36,419 nucleotides of DNA from an uncultured Alphaproteobacteria bacterium (GCA_944392265.1 CALXWC010000016.1:1-36419); one strand, 5' to 3'; counted from the first letter of the stretch, positions 26,088 to 34,122 are shown. Numbers and translations: made by a program. The notes: generated by a model from the letters alone, not told the origin.

Positions 26088-26122
26088 TAAAAAAAAGAGC
26101 GGGATTTTTACGCCTGCTCTTT
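26088..26122 (-). terminator. Terminator downstream of mnmG
   Basis: A 10-bp stem with one G-T pair (26094-26103 with 26113-26122), followed on the minus strand by a T-run. Motif copy 4 overlaps its outer edge. Confidence 0.8.
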
Positions 26123-26134
26123 AAATACAGTGTT
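26120..26134 (+). repeat. 15-bp motif copy 4 (3' of mnmG)
   Basis: TTTAAATACAGTGTT, overlapping the last bases of the mnmG stop codon and the edge of its terminator stem. Mostly non-coding. Confidence 0.85.
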
Positions 26135-27980
26135 ATTTTTTTACATAACCCAAAATTGCCGTTATGGCCGCCGGTGTGACACCGGGGATACGAGAAGCCT
26201 CTCCAATGGTAGATGGCTTAACCTTGCTTAACTTGGCAACCATCTCTCGAGATAAACCTCCGATTTTACTATAATCAATATCTTCTTTTAATTTCAAATT
26301 TTCATCTTTTTTGAAAACTTCGATATCTGCCATTTGGCGTTTGATGTATCCGGCATAGCGAGCTTCAATCTCAATTGCCTCATAAACAACATCCGGCATA
26401 TCAGCCAACTCTGGGAAAAGTTTGTTGATTGTTTCACGTGAAACGTCTTCATAACTCATTAAGTTAAATGGTGTTCTCTTCGTGCCATCACGTTTGACAT
26501 TCAAACCCAAAGCATCAATCTCTTTATAGGTGGTTTGCAAAGTTTGACAAAGCTCAGAATAATGTTCAATTTGCTCTTTTTTGGCTTTAAATACACTGTA
26601 TCTGTATTCTCCAACACAGCCAATATCATGCCCTTTTTCGGTCAAACGGCGGTCAGCATTGTCAGCACGCAAGAACAAACGATATTCTGAACGAGAAGTG
26701 AACATACGATATGGCTCATCAACACCTTTGGTGATTAAGTCATCAATCATCACACCAATGTAAGCTTCACTTCTATCAACCACAAATTCTCTGCTTTTGC
26801 CCTCAGCATACAAAGCCGCATTCACACCGGCAACCAAACCTTGCGCACCGGCTTCTTCATAACCTGTGGTACCGTTAATTTGTCCGGCTAAAAACAATCC
26901 GGGGACTTTTTTAACTGCTAATTTGTTATCTAACTCTTGCGGGTCAACATAGTCATATTCAATAGCATAAGCGTAGCGCAAAATTTCAACATCTTCCAAA
27001 CCTTCCATGGTGTGAATGAAAGCATCTTGCACATCTGCGGGCAGGGAAGTAGAAATTCCGTTCGGGTAAACAACATCTGTATTCAAACCTTCAGGTTCCA
27101 AGAAAATTTGGTGACTTGTTCTATCTGCAAATTTAACCAACTTGTCTTCAATACTTGGGCAATATCTTGGACCAATACCGGTAATCAAACCAGAAAACAA
27201 AGCGCATTTATCAAAATTATCACGGATAATCTTGTGTGTTTTTTCATTTGTATGTGTGATATAACACTGAATTTGCGGATTGGTAATTTTATCCGTTAAA
27301 TAAGAAAACGGAACAGGAGGATTATCACCATCTTGGGTAGCTAACTTTTCCCAATGGATAGTTTTGCCGTTCAAACGGGCAGGGGTTCCGGTTTTTAATC
27401 TACCGAGTTTTAAGCCTAATTGCTTTAAATACGGTGTTATACCTGTACAACTTTCTTCTCCGATACGTCCGCCAACCGTGGCTTGGTGGCCTACGAACAT
27501 AACACCATTCAAAAATGTGCCGGATGTTAAGATTGTAGCTTTTGAACGAATCTCATCTCCATTGGCTAAAATAACACCTTCAACCTGATTATCTTTGATA
27601 ATTAAACCCTCAACAGCAGCTTCAATGATATCTAAGTTTTTCTGCTCTTGCAAAGCTTCCAACATATATTTTTTATATAAATCTCTATCTGCTTGCGCAC
27701 GCGGACCTCTTACGGCCGGTCCTTTGGAAGCATTAAGCATACGGAATTGAATGCCGCCTTTATCAATCACACGCCCCATTAATCCATCAAGAGCATCTAT
27801 TTCTCTAACCAAATGTCCTTTACCCAAACCACCAATGGCCGGATTGCAAGACATGGCGCCAATAGTATCAATATGGTGTGTTACCAAAGCTGTTTTTGCA
27901 CCTGTTCTGGCAGCAGCCGCACAAGCTTCACAGCCGGCGTGTCCACCACCGACAACAATTACATCATAAATTTTATTCAT
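26133..27980 (-). CDS. mnmG: tRNA uridine-5-carboxymethylaminomethyl modification enzyme MnmG
   Basis: With MnmE, modifies the wobble uridine of several tRNAs using FAD and methylene-THF. FAD-binding [12 protein letters not shown] at 9-20, [22 protein letters not shown], and the C-terminal helical domain ending [11 protein letters not shown] are typical. The length of 615 aa is normal. It contains a 15/16 parS (26430-26445), a motif copy (27424-27438) and a degenerate one (26586-26600). In many alphaproteobacteria mnmE-mnmG-rsmG-parA-parB are contiguous; here an orphan gene splits it from mnmE, and the MurA-like/PHP pair splits it from rsmG. Confidence 0.97.
   Translation of the reverse strand: MNKIYDVIVVGGGHAGCEACAAAARTGAKTALVTHHIDTIGAMSCNPAIGGLGKGHLVREIDALDGLMGRVIDKGGIQFRMLNASKGPAVRGPRAQADRDLYKKYMLEALQEQKNLDIIEAAVEGLIIKDNQVEGVILANGDEIRSKATILTSGTFLNGVMFVGHQATVGGRIGEESCTGITPYLKQLGLKLGRLKTGTPARLNGKTIHWEKLATQDGDNPPVPFSYLTDKITNPQIQCYITHTNEKTHKIIRDNFDKCALFSGLITGIGPRYCPSIEDKLVKFADRTSHQIFLEPEGLNTDVVYPNGISTSLPADVQDAFIHTMEGLEDVEILRYAYAIEYDYVDPQELDNKLAVKKVPGLFLAGQINGTTGYEEAGAQGLVAGVNAALYAEGKSREFVVDRSEAYIGVMIDDLITKGVDEPYRMFTSRSEYRLFLRADNADRRLTEKGHDIGCVGEYRYSVFKAKKEQIEHYSELCQTLQTTYKEIDALGLNVKRDGTKRTPFNLMSYEDVSRETINKLFPELADMPDVVYEAIEIEARYAGYIKRQMADIEVFKKDENLKLKEDIDYSKIGGLSREMVAKLSKVKPSTIGEASRIPGVTPAAITAILGYVKK
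26430..26445. other. parS: parS site, 15 of 16 bases
   Basis: TGTTTCACGTGAAACG inside mnmG, in codons for DVSRET. It differs from the consensus only at the last base. It is 2.8 kb closer to the putative origin than the first site. Confidence 0.9.
27424..27438 (+). repeat. 15-bp motif copy 5 (in mnmG)
   Basis: TTTAAATACGGTGTT, within mnmG. Reads TPYLK in the same phase as the rsmG copies. Confidence 0.85.
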
Positions 27981-28021
27981 TATTTTATAAGGCCTTAAAA
28001 AGTTTATTTAATCTTGCCGGC

Positions 28022-28049
28022 ATTATAATCAAAAAAATTTAGAAATCAA
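28022..28049 (-). promoter_or_regulatory. Promoter of mnmG
   Basis: Minus strand: TTGATT (28044-28049), 16-base spacer, and a perfect TATAAT (28022-28027), 41 bases before the mnmG ATG. Confidence 0.55.
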
Positions 28050-28059
28050 TAAAAGGCAT

Positions 28060-28092
28060 AAAAAAAAAGAGCGTTTGAAACGCTCTTTTTTA
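28060..28092. terminator. Terminator of the orphan cassette
   Basis: AAAGAGCGTTT and AAACGCTCTTT form a stem with A-run and T-run on either side. It lies just downstream of the orphan gene (28110-28553, minus strand) and upstream of the mnmG promoter. Confidence 0.85.
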
Positions 28093-28109
28093 TAAGTTCA
28101 TCCTCTATC

Positions 28110-28553
28110 TTAAATATTAAGGATGAAATTTTTACGGCAGAAATGTACAAACTTGTACAAAACTGCATCCTCAAAATACCTCGGCGTAGCCAAGATAATT
28201 GAGACTATTAACGTTGCATAAGCATATGCATAATAAGGATCTGTTTCCTGGTAAGTAGTCTCAAAATCTTTGATAACCTCAATGAATTTTTCATTCAACA
28301 CTATCAGGCTATTACCGTTCGTTTGTATAAGCATACTCTGGAACGATTCAGACTTGAAAAATCCATTTCCGAATGGCTTCAAGGCCTGAAGAAAATCAGC
28401 AAAAATGTCTCGGAGCAAAATGCTGTCTATGGTTGGTGTTCTCTTTTCAGAGTTTTTATCATATAAGACTTCATAAATCCACATTGGGTTGAAAGAAAAT
28501 CCACTATAGTTTTTTACTTCCCACCAAACAGCATTTTCAAATTTCTTTTCCAT
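28110..28553 (-). CDS. Orphan protein between mnmE and mnmG, 147 aa
   Basis: I do not recognise a family. The protein is rich in aromatic residues (WWEVKNYSGFSFNPMWIYEVLY) with a mildly hydrophobic stretch at about 108-122 (YAYATLIVSIILATP), no signal peptide. It has its own promoter and terminator, no visible Shine-Dalgarno site, and more ATA, AGG, CGA and TCG codons than its neighbours. These features, and its position splitting mnmE from mnmG, suggest a recently acquired one-gene cassette. The donor is unknown. Confidence 0.7.
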   Translation of the reverse strand: MEKKFENAVWWEVKNYSGFSFNPMWIYEVLYDKNSEKRTPTIDSILLRDIFADFLQALKPFGNGFFKSESFQSMLIQTNGNSLIVLNEKFIEVIKDFETTYQETDPYYAYAYATLIVSIILATPRYFEDAVLYKFVHFCRKNFILNI

Positions 28554-28570
28554 ACTTAAAATTTTTATTG

Positions 28571-28590
28571 GTTAATAATAGTTAATAATA
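28571..28590 (-). repeat. Tandem 10-bp repeat in the orphan gene leader
   Basis: GTTAATAATA repeated twice without a gap, between the promoter -10 element and the ATG of the orphan gene. It could be a regulator site or chance in AT-rich DNA. Confidence 0.5.
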
Positions 28591-28605
28591 TAAATTATCG
28601 TTAAC

Positions 28606-28634
28606 TTTATACCCTAAAAACAAGTTTAGGTCAA
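28606..28634 (-). promoter_or_regulatory. Sigma-70 promoter of the orphan cassette
   Basis: Minus strand: TTGACC (28629-28634), 17-base spacer, TATAAA (28606-28611). Close to consensus, about 50 bases before the ATG at 28553. Confidence 0.6.
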
Positions 28635-28662
28635 GTTTTCTTTGATGAAAGATTTGTTACAT

Positions 28663-30006
28663 TTATTTGCCGATGCAAAAATCTCCAAAGATTTTATCTA
28701 AAATTTCATCAACCTCAATTCTACCGGTGATTTTTCCTAATGCACGTGCTGCAAGACGAACATCTTCTGCCGTTAATTCAATTTCTTTATCAAAGCCAAA
28801 GTTTTGCAAATTTTCCAAGACATCTTTTAATGCTTCTCTATAACGGCTTCTTGTTATAAGAAGGTTGGAGTTTGATGTAAAGCGATTGCGAATATTTTCC
28901 GATATTGCTTGCAAAACTTTATCTATGCCTTCTTTTTGTTTGGCTGAAATAACCAGACAACCTGATTTTTCTAAATCTGAACATTGTTCTTTAGTTAGTT
29001 TGTCTTTTTTATTGGCAACAAACAAAGCTTTTCCTTTTAGAGAATCTCTTATTTTATCAAACACTTGAATATCATCTTTTGAAGCATCAAACAAACAAAT
29101 TACAAAGTCAGCATCTTTTATCTTGCCATAGGCAATATCAATGCCCATCTTTTCTATTTCTTCTTCAGTTTCACGCAATCCGGCTGTATCTGTAAACATA
29201 ATCGGATATCCATTTAAGTCTAAATGAACATCAATAGCATCACGCGTGGTTCCAGCAATGTCTGAAACAATTACGGCATCTCTTTTAACAATGGCATTTA
29301 ACAAACTTGATTTTCCGGCATTGGGCGCACCAACTATAGCCACACGGAAACCTTCACGCAATCTTTCACCAATTGAATCACCGTTCAGGTGGCTATTTAT
29401 CTCGTTTTCAAGTTTAAATACAGTGTTCTTCATATTACTGATAACTGAAGAGGGAATATCTTCATCGGGAAAATCTATAAAGGCTTCTAAATGAGCTAAC
29501 ATCTTTACAAGCTCTGCCCGCCAGTTTTCATATAAGTTTTTTAAACCACCTTCCATTTGGCGCATAGCATATTTTTGTTGCTCAGATGTTTCCGAATCAA
29601 TTAAATCTGCCAAACCTTCAGCTTCGGTTAAATCCATTTTACCATTATAAAAAGCGCGTTTTGAATATTCTCCGGGTTCTGCCATTCTATACCCATCTAT
29701 CTCAGACAAGCATTTCATCACACTTTCAATCACCGCTTTTGAGCCGTGGGTTTGAAACTCGACAATATCTTCACCTGTAAATGAATTTGGAGCTTTGAAA
29801 TATAAAACCAAACATTCATCTAAATTTTCGCTCTTATCCAAATTGTGCAGTTTGGCAAAATAGGCGTAACGCGGCTTTATTGTCTGCGTATCAATATTTG
29901 TCATTAACTTTACGGCTTTCAAGGCATCAATTCCTGAAATGCGAATCACGGCTACTCCGGATTTTCCATAAACGGTAGATAGAGCATAGATGGTTTGATT
30001 TGTCAT
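28663..30006 (-). CDS. mnmE: tRNA modification GTPase MnmE
   Basis: GTPase partner of MnmG in wobble-uridine modification. Formyl-THF-binding N-terminal domain (1-120), helical domain, and inserted G domain with Walker A GAPNAGKSS (226-234) and SDIAGTTRDAI. It ends with the conserved CIGK, whose Cys is important for activity. The 447 aa length is normal. ATG with AAGGAG upstream and its own promoter at 30028-30056. A copy of the 15-bp motif lies at codons 194-198, in the helical domain just before the G domain. Confidence 0.97.
   Translation of the reverse strand: MTNQTIYALSTVYGKSGVAVIRISGIDALKAVKLMTNIDTQTIKPRYAYFAKLHNLDKSENLDECLVLYFKAPNSFTGEDIVEFQTHGSKAVIESVMKCLSEIDGYRMAEPGEYSKRAFYNGKMDLTEAEGLADLIDSETSEQQKYAMRQMEGGLKNLYENWRAELVKMLAHLEAFIDFPDEDIPSSVISNMKNTVFKLENEINSHLNGDSIGERLREGFRVAIVGAPNAGKSSLLNAIVKRDAVIVSDIAGTTRDAIDVHLDLNGYPIMFTDTAGLRETEEEIEKMGIDIAYGKIKDADFVICLFDASKDDIQVFDKIRDSLKGKALFVANKKDKLTKEQCSDLEKSGCLVISAKQKEGIDKVLQAISENIRNRFTSNSNLLITRSRYREALKDVLENLQNFGFDKEIELTAEDVRLAARALGKITGRIEVDEILDKIFGDFCIGK
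29413..29427 (+). repeat. 15-bp motif copy 6 (in mnmE)
   Basis: TTTAAATACAGTGTT, within mnmE. Reads NTVFK (residues 194-198), the same phase as the parB copy. Confidence 0.85.
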
Positions 30007-30027
30007 TTTTATTCTCCTTATGTTGTT

Positions 30028-30056
30028 TTTATAATAAGATTGTTTGATGAAAGCAA
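30028..30056 (-). promoter_or_regulatory. Promoter of mnmE
   Basis: Minus strand: TTGCTT (30051-30056), 17-base spacer, TATAAA (30028-30033), 22 bases before the ATG. The AAGGAG ribosome site is at 30014-30019. Confidence 0.55.
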
Positions 30057-30204
30057 GTTTTAAAAAACGACTCTAAAAAAATGCCGTTTTTTTGACCGTA
30101 GAGAGGCAATTTATCTTTTCTTAATAAAAGTATCATAAAATATGCGAAAAGCTTTTCTGTGGGCTTTTGGCGGACTCAATATTTTCTATTGAAAGTTGCA
30201 AAAC

Positions 30205-30873
30205 ATGAAAAAATCTAAAAAACTGATAATTTGGGATTTTGATGGTGTCATTGCTGATACAGAATGCTTGTGGATGGAAAACAGACGCCAACTCTTAAAA
30301 AAATATTTTAATGTTGATTGGGATTTAAAAACCACGAATCAATATTTGGGCGGTATGAGTTGGAGAACACGTTTGCAAACTTTACAAAATATGGGCTTTG
30401 ATGTTAATGAAAAATTTGAACAAGAAGGCGAAGCTTTAGATTTTGCAGCTATGGATAAAGGAATCTCCCTAACTCAAGATATTGAAAAAATTTTTGCACA
30501 TCAAGACATTAAACAGTGTATTGCAACCGGCGGCGCTAAAGAAAAGACAAAAAAGAAAATTTTATCCGTTGGTATTAATCAGATTTTTCCGCCTGAAAAA
30601 ATTTTTATTGCCGAAATGGTTAAGCACGGCAAGCCTGAACCAGATTTATTTTTGTATGCCGCTGAAAAAATGGGTGAAAAGCCAGAAGATTGTATTGTTA
30701 TTGAAGACTCTCTTTCCGGATTGAAAGCCGGTTTGGCCGCAAAAATGGAAGTGATTGCTTATGTCGGCAGCCAAATGAACAATAATCCAGAATATATTGA
30801 AAAAGTAAAAGCCTTAGGTGTTAAGCATATTTTTGACAATATGAATGATATTTATCAGTTTATATTTGCATAA
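30205..30873 (+). CDS. HAD-superfamily phosphatase
   Basis: A haloacid dehalogenase-like hydrolase of the phosphoglycolate/beta-phosphoglucomutase subgroup. Catalytic Asp11 and Asp13 lie in WDFDGVIADTE, motif II in CIATGGAKEKTKKK, and motifs III/IV in KHGKPEPDLFLYA and VIEDSLSGLKAG. The cap domain lies between residues 18 and 90. I chose ATG 30205 (222 aa) over the in-frame TTG at 30196; neither has a strong ribosome site. The substrate cannot be told from sequence. It ends at a terminator shared with rho. Confidence 0.88.
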   Translation: MKKSKKLIIWDFDGVIADTECLWMENRRQLLKKYFNVDWDLKTTNQYLGGMSWRTRLQTLQNMGFDVNEKFEQEGEALDFAAMDKGISLTQDIEKIFAHQDIKQCIATGGAKEKTKKKILSVGINQIFPPEKIFIAEMVKHGKPEPDLFLYAAEKMGEKPEDCIVIEDSLSGLKAGLAAKMEVIAYVGSQMNNNPEYIEKVKALGVKHIFDNMNDIYQFIFA

Positions 30874-30874
30874 A

Positions 30875-30901
30875 AAAAAGCTTCCTTATCGGAAGCTTTT
30901 T
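30875..30901. terminator. Bidirectional terminator between HAD gene and rho
   Basis: AAAAAGCTTCC, loop TTATC, GGAAGCTTTTT, with further T and A runs outside. Serves the convergent HAD gene (+) and rho (-). Confidence 0.88.
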
Positions 30902-30907
30902 GTTTTT

Positions 30908-32161
30908 TTAAGAATTCATATTATTGAAGAAATCTTGGTTATCTTTGCTTTGCTTTAACTTATCAAGCAAAAATTCCATACCGTCGGTCATGCCCATTTG
31001 CATTAACACACGGCGCAAAACCCACATCTTGGACAAGGTTGCTTTATCAACCAACAATTCTTCCTTACGAGTTCCTGAACGTGTGATATCAATGGTTGGG
31101 AACAAACGTTTATCGGTTAATTTTCTATCCAAAATGATTTCTGAGTTACCGGTTCCTTTAAATTCTTCAAAAATAACTTCATCCATACGAGAACCGGTGT
31201 CAATCAAAGCTGTAGCAATGATGGTTAAAGAACCGCCTTCTTCAACATTTCTGGCGGCACCAAGCAAACGTTTCGGGCGTTGCAAAGCATTTGCATCCAC
31301 ACCACCTGTTAAAACCTTACCTGATGATGGAATAACAGTATTGTAAGCGCGGCCTAAACGTGTGATAGAATCTAGCAAAATGACAACGTCTTTTTTGTTT
31401 TCTACCAATCTTTTGGCTTTTTCAATCACCATTTCTGCAACCTGAACGTGGCGAGAGGCAGGCTCATCAAAGGTAGAAGAAATTACTTCACCTTTAACGG
31501 AACGCATCATATCGGTTACTTCTTCCGGACGTTCATCAATTAACAACACCATTAAGTAAGCTTCGGGGTGATTGGTGGCAATTGCGTGCGCAATGTTTTG
31601 CAACATAACTGTTTTACCTGTACGCGGCGGAGCCACAATCAATCCACGTTGACCTTTTCCTTGAGGAGCAATTAAATCAATCACGCGAGTGGTATAATCT
31701 TTGTCTCCGCAAATAATGTCAAAATCTAGCTTTTCGGTAGGATATAATGGGGTAAGGTTATCAAAATTTATTCTAAGTTTGGAAAGTTCGGGGTCAGAAA
31801 AATTAATTCTATTTACTTTTGTTAAGGCAAAATAACGTTCGTTGTCTTTTGGCGCTCTGATTTCACCTTCAACAGTATCACCCGTTCTTAAACCAAATTT
31901 TTTAACCTGCGAAGGAGAAACATAAATATCATCTGGTCCGGCTAAATAGTTTGACTGGCTTGATCTTAAAAATCCAAAGCCATCTTGCAAAACTTCTATC
32001 GTGCCTTCGCCGTATATGATATTGTCTTCACTGGCAACTTTTTTCAAAATAGCAAACATTAAGTCTTGTTTGCGCATAGAAGAAGCATCTTCAATGCCTA
32101 AGTCCTCTGCTTGAGCTAGCAGCTCTTTAGGGGATTTTTGTTTTAAATCTTTTAAATTCAT
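30908..32161 (-). CDS. rho: Transcription termination factor Rho
   Basis: Hexameric RNA-dependent ATPase that ends transcription. Rho N-terminal helical domain (1-45), cold-shock-like RNA-binding domain at about 50-115 ([22 protein letters not shown]), P-loop APPRTGKT at 177-184, then the ATPase core with [13 protein letters not shown] and [12 protein letters not shown]. The length of 417 aa is typical. It reads away from the probable origin; rho on one side and coaE-dnaQ on the other is a known alphaproteobacterial oriC setting. Confidence 0.97.
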   Translation of the reverse strand: MNLKDLKQKSPKELLAQAEDLGIEDASSMRKQDLMFAILKKVASEDNIIYGEGTIEVLQDGFGFLRSSQSNYLAGPDDIYVSPSQVKKFGLRTGDTVEGEIRAPKDNERYFALTKVNRINFSDPELSKLRINFDNLTPLYPTEKLDFDIICGDKDYTTRVIDLIAPQGKGQRGLIVAPPRTGKTVMLQNIAHAIATNHPEAYLMVLLIDERPEEVTDMMRSVKGEVISSTFDEPASRHVQVAEMVIEKAKRLVENKKDVVILLDSITRLGRAYNTVIPSSGKVLTGGVDANALQRPKRLLGAARNVEEGGSLTIIATALIDTGSRMDEVIFEEFKGTGNSEIILDRKLTDKRLFPTIDITRSGTRKEELLVDKATLSKMWVLRRVLMQMGMTDGMEFLLDKLKQSKDNQDFFNNMNS

Positions 32162-32195
32162 GCTGACCTATAAATTTTGGGAATAAATTTTTTTA

Positions 32196-32210
32196 TTAAG
32201 AAAATTTTAA
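32196..32210. promoter_or_regulatory. CtrA-type site, leftmost in oriC
   Basis: TTAAGAAAATTTTAA: perfect TTAA-N7-TTAA, 35 bases upstream of the rho start codon. It could also affect rho transcription. Confidence 0.5.
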
Positions 32211-32318
32211 ATATTTATCTGAATATATTTGATTTGTGAGTTTTTTATATTATGCAAAAAGTTTTTTGTCAATAAAAGATTATCTTGCTTGTTTTAGAGT
32301 TTTTCAATTGGCAAAGAG

Positions 32319-32334
32319 TTAAAATTTTATTAAC
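32319..32334. promoter_or_regulatory. CtrA-type site with full consensus
   Basis: TTAAAATTTTATTAAC: TTAA-N7-TTAAC, the full consensus with the final C. It lies next to the GC-rich hairpin. Confidence 0.6.
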
Positions 32335-32390
32335 AGCCCCGCAGGGCTAACTATAATTTTTAAAAATTTTAGTAGTTATTTGTATATTCC

Positions 32391-32408
32391 TGTGAATCAT
32401 GTGGATAA
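32391..32408 (-). other. Two abutting DnaA boxes, minus strand
   Basis: TGTGGATAA at 32400-32408 is a perfect box on the minus strand. TGTGAATCA at 32391-32399 has one mismatch and contains a GANTC site. Confidence 0.7.
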
Positions 32409-32424
32409 AATTTGATATACAAAG

Positions 32425-32450
32425 TTATACACATGTTAACGCTTTGTTAA
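32425..32450 (+). other. DnaA box plus CtrA-type site, module 1
   Basis: TTATACACA (32425-32433), 2-base gap, TTAACGCTTTGTTAA (32436-32450). A GANTC site follows at 32451. Confidence 0.7.
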
Positions 32451-32551
32451 GAATCGAGCGTGTATTTTTAGGCAATTTTTGCATTTTGGATTCTTTTTCA
32501 AACAACTAAACACCAAAAGTGGATTCATTACTTTAATTTTGAGATTTTTAA

Positions 32552-32580
32552 ATATCCACAGACTGTTAATTTCTTTTTAG
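32552..32580 (+). other. DnaA box plus CtrA-type site, module 2 (imperfect)
   Basis: ATATCCACA (32552-32560, one mismatch), 5-base gap, TTAA-N7-TTAG (32566-32580, one mismatch). Confidence 0.5.
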
Positions 32581-32652
32581 CCTGTATATAACTTTGAGTT
32601 TGGATTTTGCAATATGAGGATTAAATTGTATAAATCTTTTGAGAAGGCAGAG

Positions 32653-32681
32653 TTATGCACAAAAAGTTAATATTCTGTTAA
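32653..32681 (+). other. DnaA box plus CtrA-type site, module 3
   Basis: TTATGCACA (32653-32661), 5-base gap, TTAATATTCTGTTAA (32667-32681). It lies 45 bases before the coaE start. Confidence 0.7.
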
Positions 32682-32726
32682 TAACTCAGTTTTGTTTTTA
32701 TATTTCAATTGCTTAAGGCAAATATC

Positions 32727-33329
32727 ATGATTTTGGCAGCGATTACCGGTTCTATCGGATGCGGAAAAACGACTTTGGCAAATATTTTCAAAAAACAGGG
32801 ATATCCGGTTTTTGATGCTGATGCTTGGGTTAGAAGACTTTATTTTAAGCCAGATTTTATAAAGCTTGTGTTGCAAAATTTTCCGGAAGCCCAGACTGAC
32901 GGCGTTTTTGATAAAAGAAAATTGCGCTTGATTGTCTTTGATGATAAGAAAAAATTAGAAAAGCTGGAGAATTTAATTCACCCGTTTTTGAAAAAACAAC
33001 TTAAAGCTCTTATTAGAAAAAATGCCAAGAGTGATGATATTTTGTTTCTTGATGCCGCTTTGTTGTTTGAGCTTGGTTGGGAAAAGTATTGTGACTTTGT
33101 AATTGCGGTTAACGTTGATGAAGAAGTGCAAAAACAACGTGTGATGCAAAGAGATAATGTTTCTTTGGAGCATGTTGAAAAAATTATTCAAAAACAAATG
33201 AGCCAACAAGAAAAGGTAAAAAGAGCCGATTGGGTGGTTGAAACTGATGTACCTTTGAATTTGTTAAAAATTGCTGCTTTGGAAATTATAAAAGGATTAA
33301 ACGGATGGGAAGTGATTAATCATGGTTAG
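32727..33329 (+). CDS. coaE: Dephospho-CoA kinase
   Basis: Last step of coenzyme A synthesis: ATP-dependent phosphorylation of dephospho-CoA. P-loop GSIGCGKT at 8-15, FDADAWVRRLYF with the substrate-binding Asp, and FLDAALLFELGW. I chose the ATG at 32727 (200 aa) with AAGG 8 bases upstream; an in-frame TTG at 32709 is less likely. The end overlaps dnaQ by 8 bases, so the two are coupled. First gene to the right of oriC, as in many alphaproteobacteria. Confidence 0.95.
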   Translation: MILAAITGSIGCGKTTLANIFKKQGYPVFDADAWVRRLYFKPDFIKLVLQNFPEAQTDGVFDKRKLRLIVFDDKKKLEKLENLIHPFLKKQLKALIRKNAKSDDILFLDAALLFELGWEKYCDFVIAVNVDEEVQKQRVMQRDNVSLEHVEKIIQKQMSQQEKVKRADWVVETDVPLNLLKIAALEIIKGLNGWEVINHG

Positions 33330-34038
33330 AGAAATTGTTTTTGATACAGAAACAACCGGTTTTGATGCTGATAAAGGTGATAGACTGGTTGAAATCGGTG
33401 CTGTGGAATTGATTAACCATATTCCAACCGGAAAGGTTTATCATCAATATATCAATCCGCAAAGAGAAGTGCCTGAAGATGCGTTTAAAGTTCATGGCCT
33501 GTCTTATGATTTTTTGAAACAATTTCCAACTTTTGATCAGATAGTGGATGAATGGCTTGATTTTGTCGGCGAAGACGGAATCTTGGTTGCTCATAATGCT
33601 AAATTTGATATTACCTTTTGTAACTTTGAGCAAAAAGCCTTAAATAAAAGAGAGTTTTCTTGGGATAAGGTTATTGATACTCTAGAAATTGCACGCAATA
33701 TGTTCCCCGGAACGCGTGTTAATTTGGATGCGCTATGTAAACGTTTTAATATTGATAACTCTAATCGTACCAAACACGGTGCTTTATTGGATGCGGAGCT
33801 TTTAGCCGAGGTTTATTTGCAGCTGATTGGCGGTCAAGAACCGTCAATGATGTTTGATGAGAAGAAAAAAACCGTTCAAACTCAAACAATTGTTGAGTTT
33901 GGTTCAACAGATGGCAAAATCAGAGAAGCGCGTCATTTTCCTTTGAGTGAAGAGGAAGTTAATTTGCATAATGAATTTTTGCAAAATAAAATTAAAAACG
34001 CCATTTGGTTAGCCGAAGAAAATACAGATTCAGAATAA
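33322..34038 (+). CDS. dnaQ: DNA polymerase III epsilon subunit (proofreading exonuclease)
   Basis: The 3'-5' proofreading exonuclease of the replicative polymerase. DEDDh motifs: FDTETTG (Asp8, Glu10), HNAKFDI, and KHGALLDAELLAEVY. The C-terminal part holds the stretch that should bind the alpha subunit. 238 aa, normal. It overlaps coaE by 8 bases. No strong terminator follows before the autotransporter gene, only a small hairpin with a T-run at about 34061-34081. Confidence 0.95.
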   Translation: MVREIVFDTETTGFDADKGDRLVEIGAVELINHIPTGKVYHQYINPQREVPEDAFKVHGLSYDFLKQFPTFDQIVDEWLDFVGEDGILVAHNAKFDITFCNFEQKALNKREFSWDKVIDTLEIARNMFPGTRVNLDALCKRFNIDNSNRTKHGALLDAELLAEVYLQLIGGQEPSMMFDEKKKTVQTQTIVEFGSTDGKIREARHFPLSEEEVNLHNEFLQNKIKNAIWLAEENTDSE

Positions 34039-34093
34039 ATTTTTTATTATAATTATCTCATTGAAAAGATTCATTTTTTTTTCACGAAATTTC

Positions 34094-34122
34094 TTGTTAT
34101 AGGTGTAAAAAAGTGATATGAT
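34094..34122 (+). promoter_or_regulatory. Promoter of the autotransporter gene
   Basis: TTGTTA (34094-34099), 17-base spacer, TATGAT (34117-34122). A strong GAGGAGG ribosome site lies at 34157-34163, 7 bases before the ATG at 34171. Confidence 0.5.

Larger units (their letters stand above)
32162..32726. other. oriC: Probable chromosomal replication origin (oriC)
   Basis: The only gap over 300 bases in the window, very AT-rich, between rho (-) and coaE (+). Perfect DnaA boxes (TTATNCACA) lie at 32425-32433 and 32653-32661 (+), and at 32400-32408 (-). Single-mismatch boxes lie at 32250, 32391, 32552 and 32583. Four perfect TTAA-N7-TTAA sites (CtrA type) lie at 32196, 32319, 32436 and 32667, plus one with a mismatch at 32566. 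GANTC sites (CcrM type) lie at 32394, 32451, 32489 and 32522. A GC-rich hairpin sits at 32335-32348. No coding frame is credible here. Confidence 0.85.

Noticed and set aside
26586..26600. TTTAAATACACTGTA in mnmG as a seventh copy of the 15-bp motif
   Set aside because: It shares the first ten bases but three of the last five differ. Kept only as a degenerate relative.
28741..28760. CACGTG core in mnmE as a third parS
   Set aside because: The flanks (TGCACGTGCT) do not match the parS arms TGTTT and AAACA.
21346..29427. LexA (SOS) boxes as an explanation for the 15-bp motif
   Set aside because: A LexA-type site would need both arms CTGT and ACAG. These sites have only one arm, and the genes are not SOS genes. 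Alphaproteobacterial LexA boxes also have a different consensus.
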